Positions 1-9,772 of a stretch of DNA of 64,000 nucleotides are shown one piece after another. This stretch comes from Arthrobacter sp. EM1 (GTDB lineage: Bacteria > Actinomycetota > Actinomycetes > Actinomycetales > Micrococcaceae): assembly GCF_029964055.1 (NCBI RefSeq), contig NZ_CP124836.1:2170001-2234000 (forward strand), written 5' to 3'. How positions within the stretch are numbered: the stretch's first letter is position 1; every line of letters begins with the position of its first letter. Below the pieces are notes generated by a model. It saw only the letters and a list, made by a program, of their open reading frames with translations, did no database searches and was not told where the DNA came from. The position numbers and the translations under genes are program-made.

Positions 1-1
1 G

Positions 2-814
2 CAGCCCTTCATTGATGCAGACATTCCACAGAAGAAGATCCTGTCCTTCCACAACTATCCGATGTACAGCTGCGACGGAAAAGTGGATCCGTTGGCGTCG
101 CCCACCATGGCCAACCTGATGAACAAACTGATGCATGACCGCGCGGCAGACTACCAGCAGGCCGCGCTCAAGGCCGGCCGCGATGCGGGCCTGGAAGTGT
201 GGCTTCCGGAGACCGGTATTGCCGCCTGTCCCGGGTCCAACGAGACTTCCCGCACCCACGGCTCGGCCCTCTGGACCGCTGACTATGCCCTGAACGCCGC
301 ACAACTGGGCATTACCCGGATCGGTTTCCACAGCTCGCTTCAGACGTGCAAGGGTGGTCCGCCCATGTCCGTCATCTGCAGCGGCGGCCCCTACCTGAAG
401 CCGGACGGCGTCATCACCGGCCGGGCCAACTTCTTTGGCCTGTCCATGGTTGCCGAGATGGAAGGCGGGAAGTTCCTGAAACTGGACTCGACGGGCGGTG
501 GCCTGATGTTCAGCTACGCCCTGCAGAACGCTGACGGGAGCACCACAGTGGTCCTGGTCAACGAGAACAATCCGGAGAAGGCCGCCCAGGCAGCCGTCAC
601 CCTCACCCTGCCCGGGAAGGCGCTGACCGGAACCATGACCCAGCTCTCCGGGCCGAGCTTTGGCGCTGAGGACAGCACAGTGATCGACGGCGCCAAGTCC
701 GAGCCGGTTCCGATTGCAGAGCGCGCCACTGTCGAAGGTTTCGCGTACGGCTCACCGACCCAGCAATTCAAGCTGACCGCGGGCACTGTCACGGTCCTGA
801 ACTTCACGTACTAG
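2..814 (+). CDS. GH79-like glycoside hydrolase, C-terminal part (5' end outside window)
   Basis: The reading frame is open to the first base of the window, so this is the 3' part (270 codons) of a longer gene. The segment LEVWLPETGIAACPG, followed by a stretch leading to LGITRIGFHSS, looks like the end of a TIM barrel with a catalytic glutamate on a late strand (E of LPETG). It is followed by a beta-sandwich-like C-terminal region (TVVLVNENN; VTLTLPGKAL; GTVTVLNFTY at the very end). This arrangement resembles GH79 beta-glucuronidase/heparanase-like enzymes, which are often secreted; the signal region would lie upstream and cannot be seen. The family call is inferred from motif layout only. 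A related clan-A glycosidase cannot be excluded. Confidence 0.55.
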   Translation, partial: QPFIDADIPQKKILSFHNYPMYSCDGKVDPLASPTMANLMNKLMHDRAADYQQAALKAGRDAGLEVWLPETGIAACPGSNETSRTHGSALWTADYALNAAQLGITRIGFHSSLQTCKGGPPMSVICSGGPYLKPDGVITGRANFFGLSMVAEMEGGKFLKLDSTGGGLMFSYALQNADGSTTVVLVNENNPEKAAQAAVTLTLPGKALTGTMTQLSGPSFGAEDSTVIDGAKSEPVPIAERATVEGFAYGSPTQQFKLTAGTVTVLNFTY

Positions 815-820
815 GTCCAC

Positions 821-890
821 AAAAAAACTGGCTCCCAGCTGGTGTCGTTGCCGGAACCCGGACGACACCACCTGGGAGCCAGTTGGATTT
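821..890. terminator. Bidirectional intrinsic terminator between GH79-like gene and ftsY
   Basis: Two 22-nt arms (827-848 and 862-883) are complementary with a single mismatch and enclose a 13-nt loop. An A7 run (821-827) on the left gives a U-tract for leftward transcription from ftsY. The right flank is only weakly T-rich (GGATTT). The hairpin separates two convergent genes and probably serves both. Confidence 0.85.
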
Positions 891-912
891 AAGCGGCGTT
901 GTGGCTGCGGGA

Positions 913-2124
913 CTAGTTCAGGATGGCGTCCACGAAGCTCTCGGCGTCGAACGGGGCGAGGTCATCCGCTCCCTCGCCGAGGCCGATGAGCTTGACCGGG
1001 ACGCCCAGCGACTTCTGGATGGCGACCACAATTCCACCCTTAGCCGTTCCGTCCAGCTTCGTCAGGACGATGCCGGTGATGTTGACGACCTCGGCGAACA
1101 CCCTGGCCTGGTTCAGGCCGTTTTGTCCGGTGGTGGCGTCGAGGACGAGCAGTACCTCATCGACCTCGGCAAGCTTCTCGATGACGCGTTTGACCTTCCC
1201 CAGTTCGTCCATCAGGCCGGTCTTGTTCTGCAGGCGCCCGGCGGTGTCGATCATCACGACGTCGACTTCCTGGTCGATGCCTGCCTTGACCGCCTCATAG
1301 GCGACGGAGGCCGGATCGGCACCATCGACGTCGGACTTTACCGTGGCCACGCCGACCCGCTGGCCCCAGGTGGCGAGCTGCTCGGCGGCGGCGGCGCGGA
1401 AGGTGTCCGCCGCGCCGAGGAGGACGTCCTTGTCTTCGGCCACAAGCACCCGGGCGAGTTTGCCCACCGTGGTGGTTTTGCCAACACCGTTGACGCCCAC
1501 GACCAGCACAATGGCGGGCTTGTCGGCGTGGCGTTCGACGCGGAGCGCCCGGTCCATGGTCGGGTCGACGAGCTTGATGAGTTCCTCGCGCAGCAGGGCT
1601 TTGACCTGCTCCGGCGAGCGGGTGCCGAGCACCTTGACGCGTTCGCGGAGCGCGTCCACGAGCTGCAGGGTCGGCTCGGTGCCAAGGTCGGCGAGCAGGA
1701 GGGTCTCCTCCACCTCGTCCCAGACGTTCTCATCGATCTTGTCGGCGGAGAGCAAAGCCAGCAGGCCCTTGCCAAGGATGTTGTTGGACTTCACCAGTCG
1801 TTCGCGAAGGCGGATCAGGCGGCCTGCCACCGGCAGGGGGGTGTCTACCGGAACGGTTTCCAGCCCGGCGACGTTGTCCGGGACGTCGACCGTCTCCGGG
1901 CCCGCCAGGTCCACGGAGTCCGGTGCACTGCGCTCAGCCGGGGGTGCGGGACGGTCCTCGAGGAGGGTTCCACCGCCGGCACCGGGCTTCACAGGATCGT
2001 TCTCATCCCGCTTCCCGGGGTAGCTGGTGACGTTCTTCCGGGTCTTCATCAGGACCGGAATAAGCCCGCCGAGGACCACCAGGGCGGCGAGAATGGGCAA
2101 CAGAATAGGGAGGATGTCGTTCAC
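913..2124 (-). CDS. ftsY: Signal recognition particle receptor FtsY
   Basis: SRP receptor GTPase that docks SRP-ribosome complexes at the inner membrane for co-translational insertion. The 403-aa protein starts with a hydrophobic segment (ILPILLPILAALVVLGG, residues ~4-27), then a charged/proline-rich linker, then the NG domain. The GTPase motifs are all present: G1 GVNGVGKTTT, DTFRAAAAEQL, G3 DTAGRLQ and G4 TKLDGTAKGG. The GTG start at 2124 has a poorly spaced AGGGGA directly in front, so the exact start is uncertain. It lies 77 nt downstream of smc on the same strand, the usual actinobacterial smc-ftsY pairing. A strong hairpin follows the stop. Confidence 0.95.
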   Translation of the reverse strand: MNDILPILLPILAALVVLGGLIPVLMKTRKNVTSYPGKRDENDPVKPGAGGGTLLEDRPAPPAERSAPDSVDLAGPETVDVPDNVAGLETVPVDTPLPVAGRLIRLRERLVKSNNILGKGLLALLSADKIDENVWDEVEETLLLADLGTEPTLQLVDALRERVKVLGTRSPEQVKALLREELIKLVDPTMDRALRVERHADKPAIVLVVGVNGVGKTTTVGKLARVLVAEDKDVLLGAADTFRAAAAEQLATWGQRVGVATVKSDVDGADPASVAYEAVKAGIDQEVDVVMIDTAGRLQNKTGLMDELGKVKRVIEKLAEVDEVLLVLDATTGQNGLNQARVFAEVVNITGIVLTKLDGTAKGGIVVAIQKSLGVPVKLIGLGEGADDLAPFDAESFVDAILN

Positions 2125-2201
2125 TCCCCTAGCTTCTCACAAACCCCACAGCCCCAGCGGGGACCGAAAAAAGGGGCCGGCACCGTTCAGGTTCGGGCCG
2201 C

Positions 2202-5200
2202 TCAGACCTCGGCGCCGAGCCGCTGGCTGATCACTGTGGAGACTCCGTCGCCTCGCATGGTGACGCCGTACAGGGCGTCGGCAACTTCCATGGTGCGTTT
2301 CTGGTGCGTGATGATGATGAGCTGGCTGGATTCGCGCAGCTCCTCGAAGACCGTGATCAGCCGGCCCAGGTTGGTGTCGTCCAGGGCTGCCTCCACCTCG
2401 TCCATCACGTAGAACGGCGAGGGCCGGGCTTTGAAGATCGCGACGAGCAGGGCCACCGCGGTCAGCGAACGTTCGCCGCCGGAAAGCAGCGAGAGCCGTT
2501 TGATCTTTTTGCCGGCCGGACGCGCCTCGACCTCGATGCCGGTGGTGAGCATGTCCGAGGGGTCGGTAAGGACCAGCCGGCCCTCGCCGCCGGGGAACAA
2601 CCGAGCGAAGATCCGGATGAACTGCGCCGAGGTGTCCTCGAAGGCTTCGGCAAAGACTTTCTGGACGCGCTCGTCGACTTCCTTGATGATGTCCAGCAGG
2701 TCCTTCCGGCTGGACTTAAGGTCTTCGAGCTGGGTGCTGAGGAACTGGTGGCGTTCCTCCAGTGCGGCGAATTCCTCCAGTGCGAGCGGATTGACCCGGC
2801 CCAGCGCGGAGAGGTCCCGCTCCGCGCGCTTGAGCCGTTTCTCCTGCTCCGCGCGGACGTAGGGCTTGCCGGCCACGATCTCACGGCCGTCCTCGTCCAC
2901 CGGGGCGCGCAGGGCAGCCCATTTGTCCGCCGATTCCCCGGCGGGCGCGGGAACGGGCTGCCCGGGGCCGAAGTCCGCGACCAGCTGCTCGGCGGTGAGT
3001 CCGAGTTCCTCAACGCTTCTGAGCTCAAGGGCTTCAATCCGGAGGCGCTGCTGGGTGCGTGCCAGCTCGTCGCGGTGCACGGAGTCCGTCAGGTCGGCCA
3101 GTTCGCGGGCGAGGGCATCGTTGCCGGTGCGCACGGCCGCGAGTTCGCCGTCGAGCTGTTCCTTGCGTTCCTCCGCGGCGTCCTGCTCCTGCCGGGCAAG
3201 TTCCACGGACACGTCGATGAAGCCCATCACCTGGGTGACCGCGGCGCGGACGGCGGCGGCGCGTTTGGCCTGGATCCGCCGGCGGCGTGCCCGTTCGGCT
3301 GCCTCTTCGCGGGCGCGGCGCTCGGTGGCGGCTGCGCGTTCGAGCGCCGTTGCCCGGTTGCCGGTGGCCGTGAGTTGTTCCTCTGCGCTGCGCAGGGCAA
3401 GCCGGGCCTCCATTTCGGTGCTGCGGGCCAGCGACGCTGCCAGGGCCAGGGCGTCCCTGTGCGCCGGAGAGGGTTCCTCCTCGGCCGGCGCCTCCTGGGC
3501 GGCGGCGAGGCGGGCGGCTACGGCTTCCAGCGCGAGTTGTTCGCTTTCGATGTTGGGCTCTGCCTTTGCGAGTGCGGCGGCGAGGCGTTCGCTTTCGCCG
3601 ACGGCGCTGCGCAGCACGGAGTTCAGGTGTCCCAGCCGTTCGGCGACTGCCGCCAGCCGGGCGTCCGAATCGTGGAGTTTTTCCAGGGCGGCATCGGCGC
3701 GGTCCTGCGCCGCTGCCCGCCGGGCCTGCGCGGCGGCGAGGGCGAACCGTTGGCGCTCCAGCTCGGCGGTGACGCTCTCGAGGCGAGCGGCGGCGTCGTC
3801 GACGGCGGCCTGCACCTCAATCAGCGACGGTGCCGTTGCGGAGCCGCCGCTGACGGTCAGCGCGGTGAGGACGTCCCCGGCAAGGGTCACCGCGGTCAGT
3901 TCAGGGCGGCCTGCAATCAACTGCGCTGCATCCGCCAGGGACTCGACGACGGCGATGCCCGCCAGCAGCTCCGTCAGGGGCAGGCCGGTGGCGGCGTCCG
4001 CGGCGCCGGAGGCCGATACCATCCGGGACGCCCACCGGGCACCCGCGGGCAGCTTCCCGTCGGATTCGTTGCGGGCGGTGCGTTCCCCAACCAGCAGCAG
4101 GGTGGCCCGGCCAGCGTCGTCGTCCTTCAACAGCTGGACGGCGGTGGCCGCAGCAACGCTGTCCTGCACCACAACGGCGTCGGACGCGGCGCCCAGCGCG
4201 GCCGCGATGGCGGTCTCGAAGCCTGCTTCCACAGTGATCATGGACACCAGCGAGCCGATCACCCCGGAGGCTCCCGAACCGAGGACGTGGGCCGAGCCGT
4301 CTTTGCGGTTCAATCCGAGCTGGAGGGCCTCTCGACGGGCCAGCAGGGCACCGCGTTCCCGTTCGCCGTCGCGTTCGGCCGACGTCAAGGCGTTAATCTC
4401 CGCCGTGATGTTGTCCAGCACTGTGCTGGCATCCTCGTACTCGGCGTCGAGGCGCTCCTCCCCGTCCTCCACGCCGGCTACCTGGGATTCCAGGGCGGCG
4501 AATTCGCTGTGGGCATGCCGGCGGCGTTCCTCCCCTGCCGTGAGGGAGTCGCGGAGCCGGCCGAGTTCGGCCTGGGCGGACTCGACCCGGGAGCGGGCCG
4601 CGCCGACCTGCCCGGCCAGCTTGGCCAGGCCCTCTCGGCGGTCAGCGGCGGCCCGGAGCAAGGCTGCGAGCCGTTTGTCCTCGACGGAGGCGGCACTTTC
4701 CGCGCCGATTTTGGCGGCGGTGGCGGCGTCCAGGGTGCTGCGGCGCTCCACGATCTGGTGCTCCAACCCGGTTTGTTCGGCGCGGACGCGGGCGGCCTGG
4801 CGGTCGAGCTGATCCGGGTCCCGCCCGGTGTCAGGCACTGTGTCGGAATCGCCGAGCAGCCGGCGCCGTTCCTCGGCGAGTGAACCCAGCGAGCGCAGCC
4901 GTTCGCGCCCGGCGGAGAGCTGATACCAGGTGTCCCGGGCGGCGTTGAGCGCGGGTGTGGCTTCGGCTGCGCGCTGTTCGAGGCCGGCCTGCCGCTGCCT
5001 GCCGAGCTCGAGTTCCTGTTCGATGACGCCCCGACGGGCCTTCAGTGCGCTTTCGTCCGCGATATCCCGGGCCAGGGCCGACTGCAGCTGGACGAGGTCG
5101 TCGGCGAGCAGCCGGGAGCGCGCGTCCCGGACCTCAAACTGGACGGTCTGGGCGCGCCGCGCCACCTCGGCTTGTTTTCCCAACGGCGTGAGCTGGCGCC

Positions 5201-5795
5201 GGATCTCGCCGGTGAGGTCGCTCAGCCGGGCCAGGTTGGCCTGCATCGCTTCGAGCTTGCGGACCGTTTTTTCCTTGCGGCGCCGGTGTTTGAGGATACC
5301 GGCAGCCTCTTCGATGAAACCTCGCCGGTCCTCCGGGGTGGCGTGCAGCACCTTGTCCAGCTGCCCCTGGCCCACGATCACATGCATTTCGCGGCCCAGT
5401 CCGGAGTCGGAGAGCAGCTCCTGGATGTCCAGGAGCCGGCAGCCGGCGCCGTTGATGGCGTACTCGGAGCCGCCGGCGCGGAAGAGCGTGCGCGAAATCG
5501 TGACTTCGCTGTATTCAATCGGCAGGGCGCCGTCGCTGTTGTCAATGGTGAGCGAGACGTGGGCGCGGCCCAACGGCGGGCGCCCGGACGTCCCCGCGAA
5601 GATCACGTCTTCCATCTTGCCGCCGCGGAGGGTCTTGGCGCCTTGCTCGCCCATCACCCAGGCCAGGGCGTCCACCACATTGGACTTGCCTGAGCCGTTG
5701 GGGCCAACCACGGCAGTGACGCCTGGCTCGAATTCGAAAGTCGTCGCCGAAGCGAAAGACTTGAATCCCCGGACGGTCAGGCTTTTCAGGTGCAA
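2202..5795 (-). CDS. smc: Chromosome segregation protein SMC
   Basis: Condensin ATPase that organises and segregates the chromosome with ScpA/ScpB. At 1197 aa it has the normal SMC length. An N-terminal ATPase half carries Walker A GPNGSGKSN near residue 32. Two long Ala/Glu/Arg-rich coiled coils flank a hinge (GVIGSLVSMI...AAALGAASDAVVV). The C-terminal half has the ABC signature LSGGERSL and Walker B FYVMDEVEAALDD. The TTG at 5795 (LHLKSLTVRGFKSF) is chosen because the family begins exactly there and AGGAG lies 12 nt upstream. The frame stays open to an upstream ATG at 5897, which would add 34 atypical residues. Here the gene is separated from mutM by the plus-strand ole operon. Confidence 0.95.
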   Translation of the reverse strand: MHLKSLTVRGFKSFASATTFEFEPGVTAVVGPNGSGKSNVVDALAWVMGEQGAKTLRGGKMEDVIFAGTSGRPPLGRAHVSLTIDNSDGALPIEYSEVTISRTLFRAGGSEYAINGAGCRLLDIQELLSDSGLGREMHVIVGQGQLDKVLHATPEDRRGFIEEAAGILKHRRRKEKTVRKLEAMQANLARLSDLTGEIRRQLTPLGKQAEVARRAQTVQFEVRDARSRLLADDLVQLQSALARDIADESALKARRGVIEQELELGRQRQAGLEQRAAEATPALNAARDTWYQLSAGRERLRSLGSLAEERRRLLGDSDTVPDTGRDPDQLDRQAARVRAEQTGLEHQIVERRSTLDAATAAKIGAESAASVEDKRLAALLRAAADRREGLAKLAGQVGAARSRVESAQAELGRLRDSLTAGEERRRHAHSEFAALESQVAGVEDGEERLDAEYEDASTVLDNITAEINALTSAERDGERERGALLARREALQLGLNRKDGSAHVLGSGASGVIGSLVSMITVEAGFETAIAAALGAASDAVVVQDSVAAATAVQLLKDDDAGRATLLLVGERTARNESDGKLPAGARWASRMVSASGAADAATGLPLTELLAGIAVVESLADAAQLIAGRPELTAVTLAGDVLTALTVSGGSATAPSLIEVQAAVDDAAARLESVTAELERQRFALAAAQARRAAAQDRADAALEKLHDSDARLAAVAERLGHLNSVLRSAVGESERLAAALAKAEPNIESEQLALEAVAARLAAAQEAPAEEEPSPAHRDALALAASLARSTEMEARLALRSAEEQLTATGNRATALERAAATERRAREEAAERARRRRIQAKRAAAVRAAVTQVMGFIDVSVELARQEQDAAEERKEQLDGELAAVRTGNDALARELADLTDSVHRDELARTQQRLRIEALELRSVEELGLTAEQLVADFGPGQPVPAPAGESADKWAALRAPVDEDGREIVAGKPYVRAEQEKRLKRAERDLSALGRVNPLALEEFAALEERHQFLSTQLEDLKSSRKDLLDIIKEVDERVQKVFAEAFEDTSAQFIRIFARLFPGGEGRLVLTDPSDMLTTGIEVEARPAGKKIKRLSLLSGGERSLTAVALLVAIFKARPSPFYVMDEVEAALDDTNLGRLITVFEELRESSQLIIITHQKRTMEVADALYGVTMRGDGVSTVISQRLGAEV

Positions 5796-6029
5796 GGTGT
5801 TTCGGGTCTCCTGCTCGGCGGACGCGGATGGTGGGGACAGCCGCGGATACCTACAATCTACTGCGGGGCCGTGACATTTCCGTGCAGCGGCCCGCAACCA
5901 CGGCGCAGATGCCTCTCAATCTGCAGATGCAGGAATGGATTGACACCGGACGTAGTTAAGCTCTTGGGCTTGCGCTTGAAGGTGCACTCACCCGCCTGAG
6001 CGCAGGACACACACGAACAGAGGCTTGAA

Positions 6030-7052
6030 TTGATAGGGAATGCAACATTCCGGCACCGCAACACCGCCTTGCTTTCGGTGACCAGCGTCGAAGCTCCGAG
6101 GATCATCAGTTCCACGGATTTCGACCACAAACTGTCCGCCACACTGCGCCGGTTGAAATTCCCGCCAAAGCTGCTGGAACGCGTTGCCGGCGTCACCCAC
6201 CGGCGGTGGTGGGCCCCCGGGACATCGTTCGACGACGCCGCCATCGAGGCGGGCGCAAAGGCCTTGGCCGAGTCCGGCATCGAAGCAACCGAGGTGGGCC
6301 TGCTGATCAATACCTCCGTGACGCGGCGGAACCTCGAACCGTCGGTCGCGGTGAAAATCCACCATGGGCTCGGCCTGCCGTCGTCCGCGATGAACTTCGA
6401 CCTTGCCAACGCCTGCCTCGGCTTTGTCAACGGCATGACACTGGCGGCCAACATGATCGACTCCGGCCAGATCAAGTACGCGGTGATTGTCAACGGAGAG
6501 GACGCCCAGGCTACGCAGGAGGCCACCCTGGCCCGGCTGCAGCGGCCGGAGACCACCCGCGCGGACTTCAACCGCGAGTTTGCCACCCTGACCCTCGGTT
6601 CCGGCGCCGCTGCGGCAGTCCTGGGCCCGGCGGACGAGCACCCCGGGGCGCACCGGATCCTTGGCGGCGTGATGCGCGCCGGAACAGAGCACCACGAGCT
6701 GTGTGTGGGCGGCATCGACGGTATGACAACGGATACAAAGGGCCTGCTCGACGGCGGCCTGCAGCTGGTAGTCGACGCCTGGCATGAGGCGCAGCCGGAA
6801 TGGGACTGGGGCTCGATGGACCGTTATGTCACGCACCAGGTGAGCACCGCCTACACCCAGGCCATCATCGACGCCATCGACCTGGATCCGGATAAGGTGC
6901 CCATCACGTTCCCGCACTGGGGCAACGTGGGACCGGCTTCCCTCCCGATGACCCTGGCCGCCGAGGCGCAGAACCTTGGATCCGGTGACCGTGTGCTGTG
7001 CATGGGCGTCGGTTCGGGCCTCAACACCGCGATGGTGGAAATCGTTTGGTAG
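6030..7052 (+). CDS. oleA: OleA, thiolase-superfamily olefin beta-ketoacid synthase
   Basis: OleA condenses two fatty acyl-CoAs head to head into a beta-ketoacid, the first step to long-chain olefins. The 340-aa protein has the thiolase/KAS III fold signatures: the nucleophilic Cys129 in NACLGFVNG, His in THQVST and Asn in HWGNVGPASLP. The in-frame start is TTG at 6030 with AGAGG just upstream. An ATG at 6040 is in another frame. The gene is followed by oleBC, which overlaps its stop, and then oleD. This order, with fused BC, is that of the Micrococcus luteus/Arthrobacter olefin cluster. FabH is the main alternative, but it would not sit with OleB/C/D partners. Confidence 0.9.
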   Translation: MIGNATFRHRNTALLSVTSVEAPRIISSTDFDHKLSATLRRLKFPPKLLERVAGVTHRRWWAPGTSFDDAAIEAGAKALAESGIEATEVGLLINTSVTRRNLEPSVAVKIHHGLGLPSSAMNFDLANACLGFVNGMTLAANMIDSGQIKYAVIVNGEDAQATQEATLARLQRPETTRADFNREFATLTLGSGAAAAVLGPADEHPGAHRILGGVMRAGTEHHELCVGGIDGMTTDTKGLLDGGLQLVVDAWHEAQPEWDWGSMDRYVTHQVSTAYTQAIIDAIDLDPDKVPITFPHWGNVGPASLPMTLAAEAQNLGSGDRVLCMGVGSGLNTAMVEIVW

Positions 7053-9772
7053 CCGGCGGCTGGCCCGGCGTCGACCCGGAATGGTCGCGCGAAATCGAGG
7101 TGGCGTCCGGCTCAGCTGCTGATCCGCCCGGAACGGTGCGCCGCTGGCACCTGCTCGACAACGGCGCGCAGCTCTCCCGCCGCGGGCTGACACCGGCCGG
7201 GACCGTGCTGTGTGTGCACGGCAACCCCACCTGGTCCTACCTGTGGCGGACCCTGCTGGCCGCCGGATCTGACCCCGCGCACCCCTGGCGGGTGGTCGCG
7301 GTGGATCAGCTGGACATGGGCTTCTCCGAGCGCACCGGCACGTTCCGGCGGCTGGCGGACCGGATCAGTGATCTCGGCGACCTCACCGCCGCGCTCGGCC
7401 TGGACGGTCCGGTGGTCACCGTCGGCCACGACTGGGGTGGTGTGATCAGCCTCGGCTGGGCCCTGGCCCATCCGCAGCAGCTGGCCGGCGTTGTCCTGAC
7501 GAACACCGCCGTGCACCAGCCCGCGGACTCGCCCATCCCGCCGGCGCTGCGGCTTGCCCTGCACCCGGCCGTGCACCGCTGGGGAACCACAACGTCGGAC
7601 GCCTTCCTGCGGGTGACGCACTCCCTGGCGCACCCGCCGCTGGCCGCGGACGTCCGCAGCACCTACCTGGCCCCCTATCGGGGCGCCGGCCGCCGCGACG
7701 GCGTGGGAAACTTCGTCGCGGACATTCCCGTCGATGCGTCCCATCCCAGCTTTCCCGCACTCAACCGGGTTGCCGAGGGCCTGCGCGGGCTGAGCGTGCC
7801 GGCACTGATGCTCTGGGGACCCCGGGACCCGATCTTCTCCGACCGGTACCTCAAGGACCTGCTGGGCCGGCTGCCGCACGCAAAAGTCCACCGCTTCGAG
7901 GGCGCCGGCCACCTGGTGGCCGAGGACCGGGACATCGCCACGCCCATCTTCGAGTGGCTCGCCGGGCACTGCGCCAACAGCGATCCGGCAGACGCCGAGG
8001 CGGCTGGCCCGATCGGGGCTGGAACGATCGGGGCTGGAACGGCGCAGGCTGGCGCTGCGCAGCCTGCCCCGACGCCGGCCCACGGCATCCCGGCCCCGGC
8101 CCTGTGGGCGCCGCTCACGGACCTCGCGGCGGGACCCGACGGCGCCGGGACCGCCGTCGCGGAGATGGCCGCGGACGGCACCGTGGCACGGGCATTAAAC
8201 TGGCGGGACCTGGAACAGCATGTTGCAGCCACCGCCGCAGGACTGGCGGACACCGGCGTCCGGGCCGGCAGCCGGGTCAGCCTGATGGTTCCGCCGGGCG
8301 TGGACCTGACGGTGGTGCTGTACGCCTGCCTGAGGCTGGGCGCCGTGGTGGTGGTGGCCGACGCGGGCCTCGGCACCCGCGGCCTGAGCCGCGCCGTCAA
8401 GGGCGCTACCCCGGATTTCCTGATCGGAATCGAGAAGGCCCTTGCCGCCGCCGCCGTGCTCGGCTGGCCTGGACGGCGGATCAGCGTGCGTGACCTGCCG
8501 GCTGCCCGCCGCCGGCTCCTCGCCGTGGAAACCTCCCTCCCTGCGCTCACCCGCCGGGGCAATGCACTGTCCGGGATGCCAGCACCGCAGGCACCGGATG
8601 CGGACGCGCCAGCGGCGGTGCTCTTCACCTCGGGCTCCACCGGCCCCGCCAAGGGCGTGCTTTACACGCACCGGCGCCTGGCCGCGATGCGGGACACCGT
8701 GGCCAGGACGCTGGAGATCCGCCCGGGCGCGCGGTTGGTGGCGGGTTTTGCGCCGTTCGCACTGTTGGGACCAGCCTTGGGAGCCGTCTCCGTAACGCCC
8801 GCCATGGACGTCACGGCTCCGGGCACGCTGACCGCCCAGGCACTGGCACACGCCGCGGCGGCCATCGACGCCACAGTGGTCTTCGCTTCCCCGGCGGCGC
8901 TTCGCAATGTCCTCGCCACCCGGAACGGCCTGGGCACCGCGGGGCACCGTGCGCTGGAGCGTGTGGAGCTGCTGCTCTCCGCCGGCGCCCCCGTTGCCGA
9001 AGCCCTCCTGGCCGGCGTGCAGCGGCTGCTGCCGCACGCCTCGCTGCATACCCCGTACGGAATGACCGAAGCGCTGCCCGTCACGGACATCAGCTTCGAA
9101 CAGATCCGCGACGCCGGGTCGGACGCGGCTGCCGGAACCATGACCGGCGCCGGCAACGGCGTGTGTGTGGGACAGCCGGTTTATGGCGCCCGGGTGGCCC
9201 TGATCCCGCTCGCCGCCGACGGCACCGCCCCCGGAGACAACCCGGTCACGGAACCGGGAGTCACCGGCGAGATCCTGGTCAGCGCCCCGCACGTAAAAGC
9301 GAGCTACGACAGGCTCTGGCTGACCCAGCGCGAGAGTGCCCGCACCGCCGGGTGGCACCGCACCGGCGATGTGGGGCACTTCGACGCCGCGGGCCGGCTC
9401 TGGGTGGAAGGACGCCTCGCACACGTTGTGACGGGCCCGGATGCCGTTCTCACCCCCGTGGGCACCGAGCAGTCCCTTGAACGGCTGGACGGCGTCGGGC
9501 CCGCCGCCCTCGTCGGAGTGGGCCCGGCGGGAACGCAGGCAGTTGTGGCCGTCGTCGAGACCGTCCCGCCCGCGCGCCGCTCCGGCCCCGCCGCACCGGA
9601 ACTGGCAGCGCGGGTCCGGGCGGCCGCCCGGGCAGACGGTGTGAACGTCGCTGCCGTGCTGGTGGTCCGGGCCCAGCCAACGGACATCCGCCACAATGCC
9701 AAGATCGACCGCACCCGCCTGGCCCGGTGGGCGTCCGCAGTCCTGGCCGGCGGCCGGGCAGGCACACCGTGA
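7046..9772 (+). CDS. oleBC: OleBC fusion: beta-lactone decarboxylase plus beta-lactone synthetase
   Basis: Two enzymes in one 908-aa chain. Residues ~1-320 are an alpha/beta hydrolase of the haloalkane-dehalogenase type: HGNPTWSYLWR, nucleophile Asp129 in GHDWGG, late His in GAGHLVAED. This is OleB, which decarboxylates the beta-lactone to a cis-alkene. A Gly/Ala/Pro-rich linker follows. Residues ~370-908 are an acyl-adenylating enzyme (FTSGSTGPAKG near residue 527, PYGMTEALP, WHRTGDVGHFD). This is OleC, which closes a beta-hydroxyacid to a beta-lactone. The TTG start at 7046 overlaps the oleA stop by 7 nt and has GGTGG upstream; an upstream ATG at 6998 is possible. The stop overlaps the oleD GTG by 4 nt, implying translational coupling. 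Confidence 0.9.
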   Translation: MVAGGWPGVDPEWSREIEVASGSAADPPGTVRRWHLLDNGAQLSRRGLTPAGTVLCVHGNPTWSYLWRTLLAAGSDPAHPWRVVAVDQLDMGFSERTGTFRRLADRISDLGDLTAALGLDGPVVTVGHDWGGVISLGWALAHPQQLAGVVLTNTAVHQPADSPIPPALRLALHPAVHRWGTTTSDAFLRVTHSLAHPPLAADVRSTYLAPYRGAGRRDGVGNFVADIPVDASHPSFPALNRVAEGLRGLSVPALMLWGPRDPIFSDRYLKDLLGRLPHAKVHRFEGAGHLVAEDRDIATPIFEWLAGHCANSDPADAEAAGPIGAGTIGAGTAQAGAAQPAPTPAHGIPAPALWAPLTDLAAGPDGAGTAVAEMAADGTVARALNWRDLEQHVAATAAGLADTGVRAGSRVSLMVPPGVDLTVVLYACLRLGAVVVVADAGLGTRGLSRAVKGATPDFLIGIEKALAAAAVLGWPGRRISVRDLPAARRRLLAVETSLPALTRRGNALSGMPAPQAPDADAPAAVLFTSGSTGPAKGVLYTHRRLAAMRDTVARTLEIRPGARLVAGFAPFALLGPALGAVSVTPAMDVTAPGTLTAQALAHAAAAIDATVVFASPAALRNVLATRNGLGTAGHRALERVELLLSAGAPVAEALLAGVQRLLPHASLHTPYGMTEALPVTDISFEQIRDAGSDAAAGTMTGAGNGVCVGQPVYGARVALIPLAADGTAPGDNPVTEPGVTGEILVSAPHVKASYDRLWLTQRESARTAGWHRTGDVGHFDAAGRLWVEGRLAHVVTGPDAVLTPVGTEQSLERLDGVGPAALVGVGPAGTQAVVAVVETVPPARRSGPAAPELAARVRAAARADGVNVAAVLVVRAQPTDIRHNAKIDRTRLARWASAVLAGGRAGTP
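8011..8040 (+). repeat. 15-bp tandem duplication in the OleB-OleC linker
   Basis: The unit GATCGGGGCTGGAAC occurs twice in a row (8011-8025, 8026-8040) and encodes IGAGT-IGAGT in the flexible linker joining the hydrolase and adenylating domains. The exact repeat suggests recent slippage; the frame is kept. Confidence 0.8.

Noticed and set aside
2304..4883. 859-codon open frame on the plus strand opposite smc
   Set aside because: Antisense shadow of a high-GC gene; composition is unnatural and smc motifs on the other strand are complete.
5939..5968. TTGACA at 5940 as an oleA promoter
   Set aside because: No acceptable -10 hexamer at 16-18 nt; left unannotated.
6040..6042. ATG near the start of oleA
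   Set aside because: Out of frame with the OleA core; the in-frame TTG at 6030 with AGAGG upstream is preferred.
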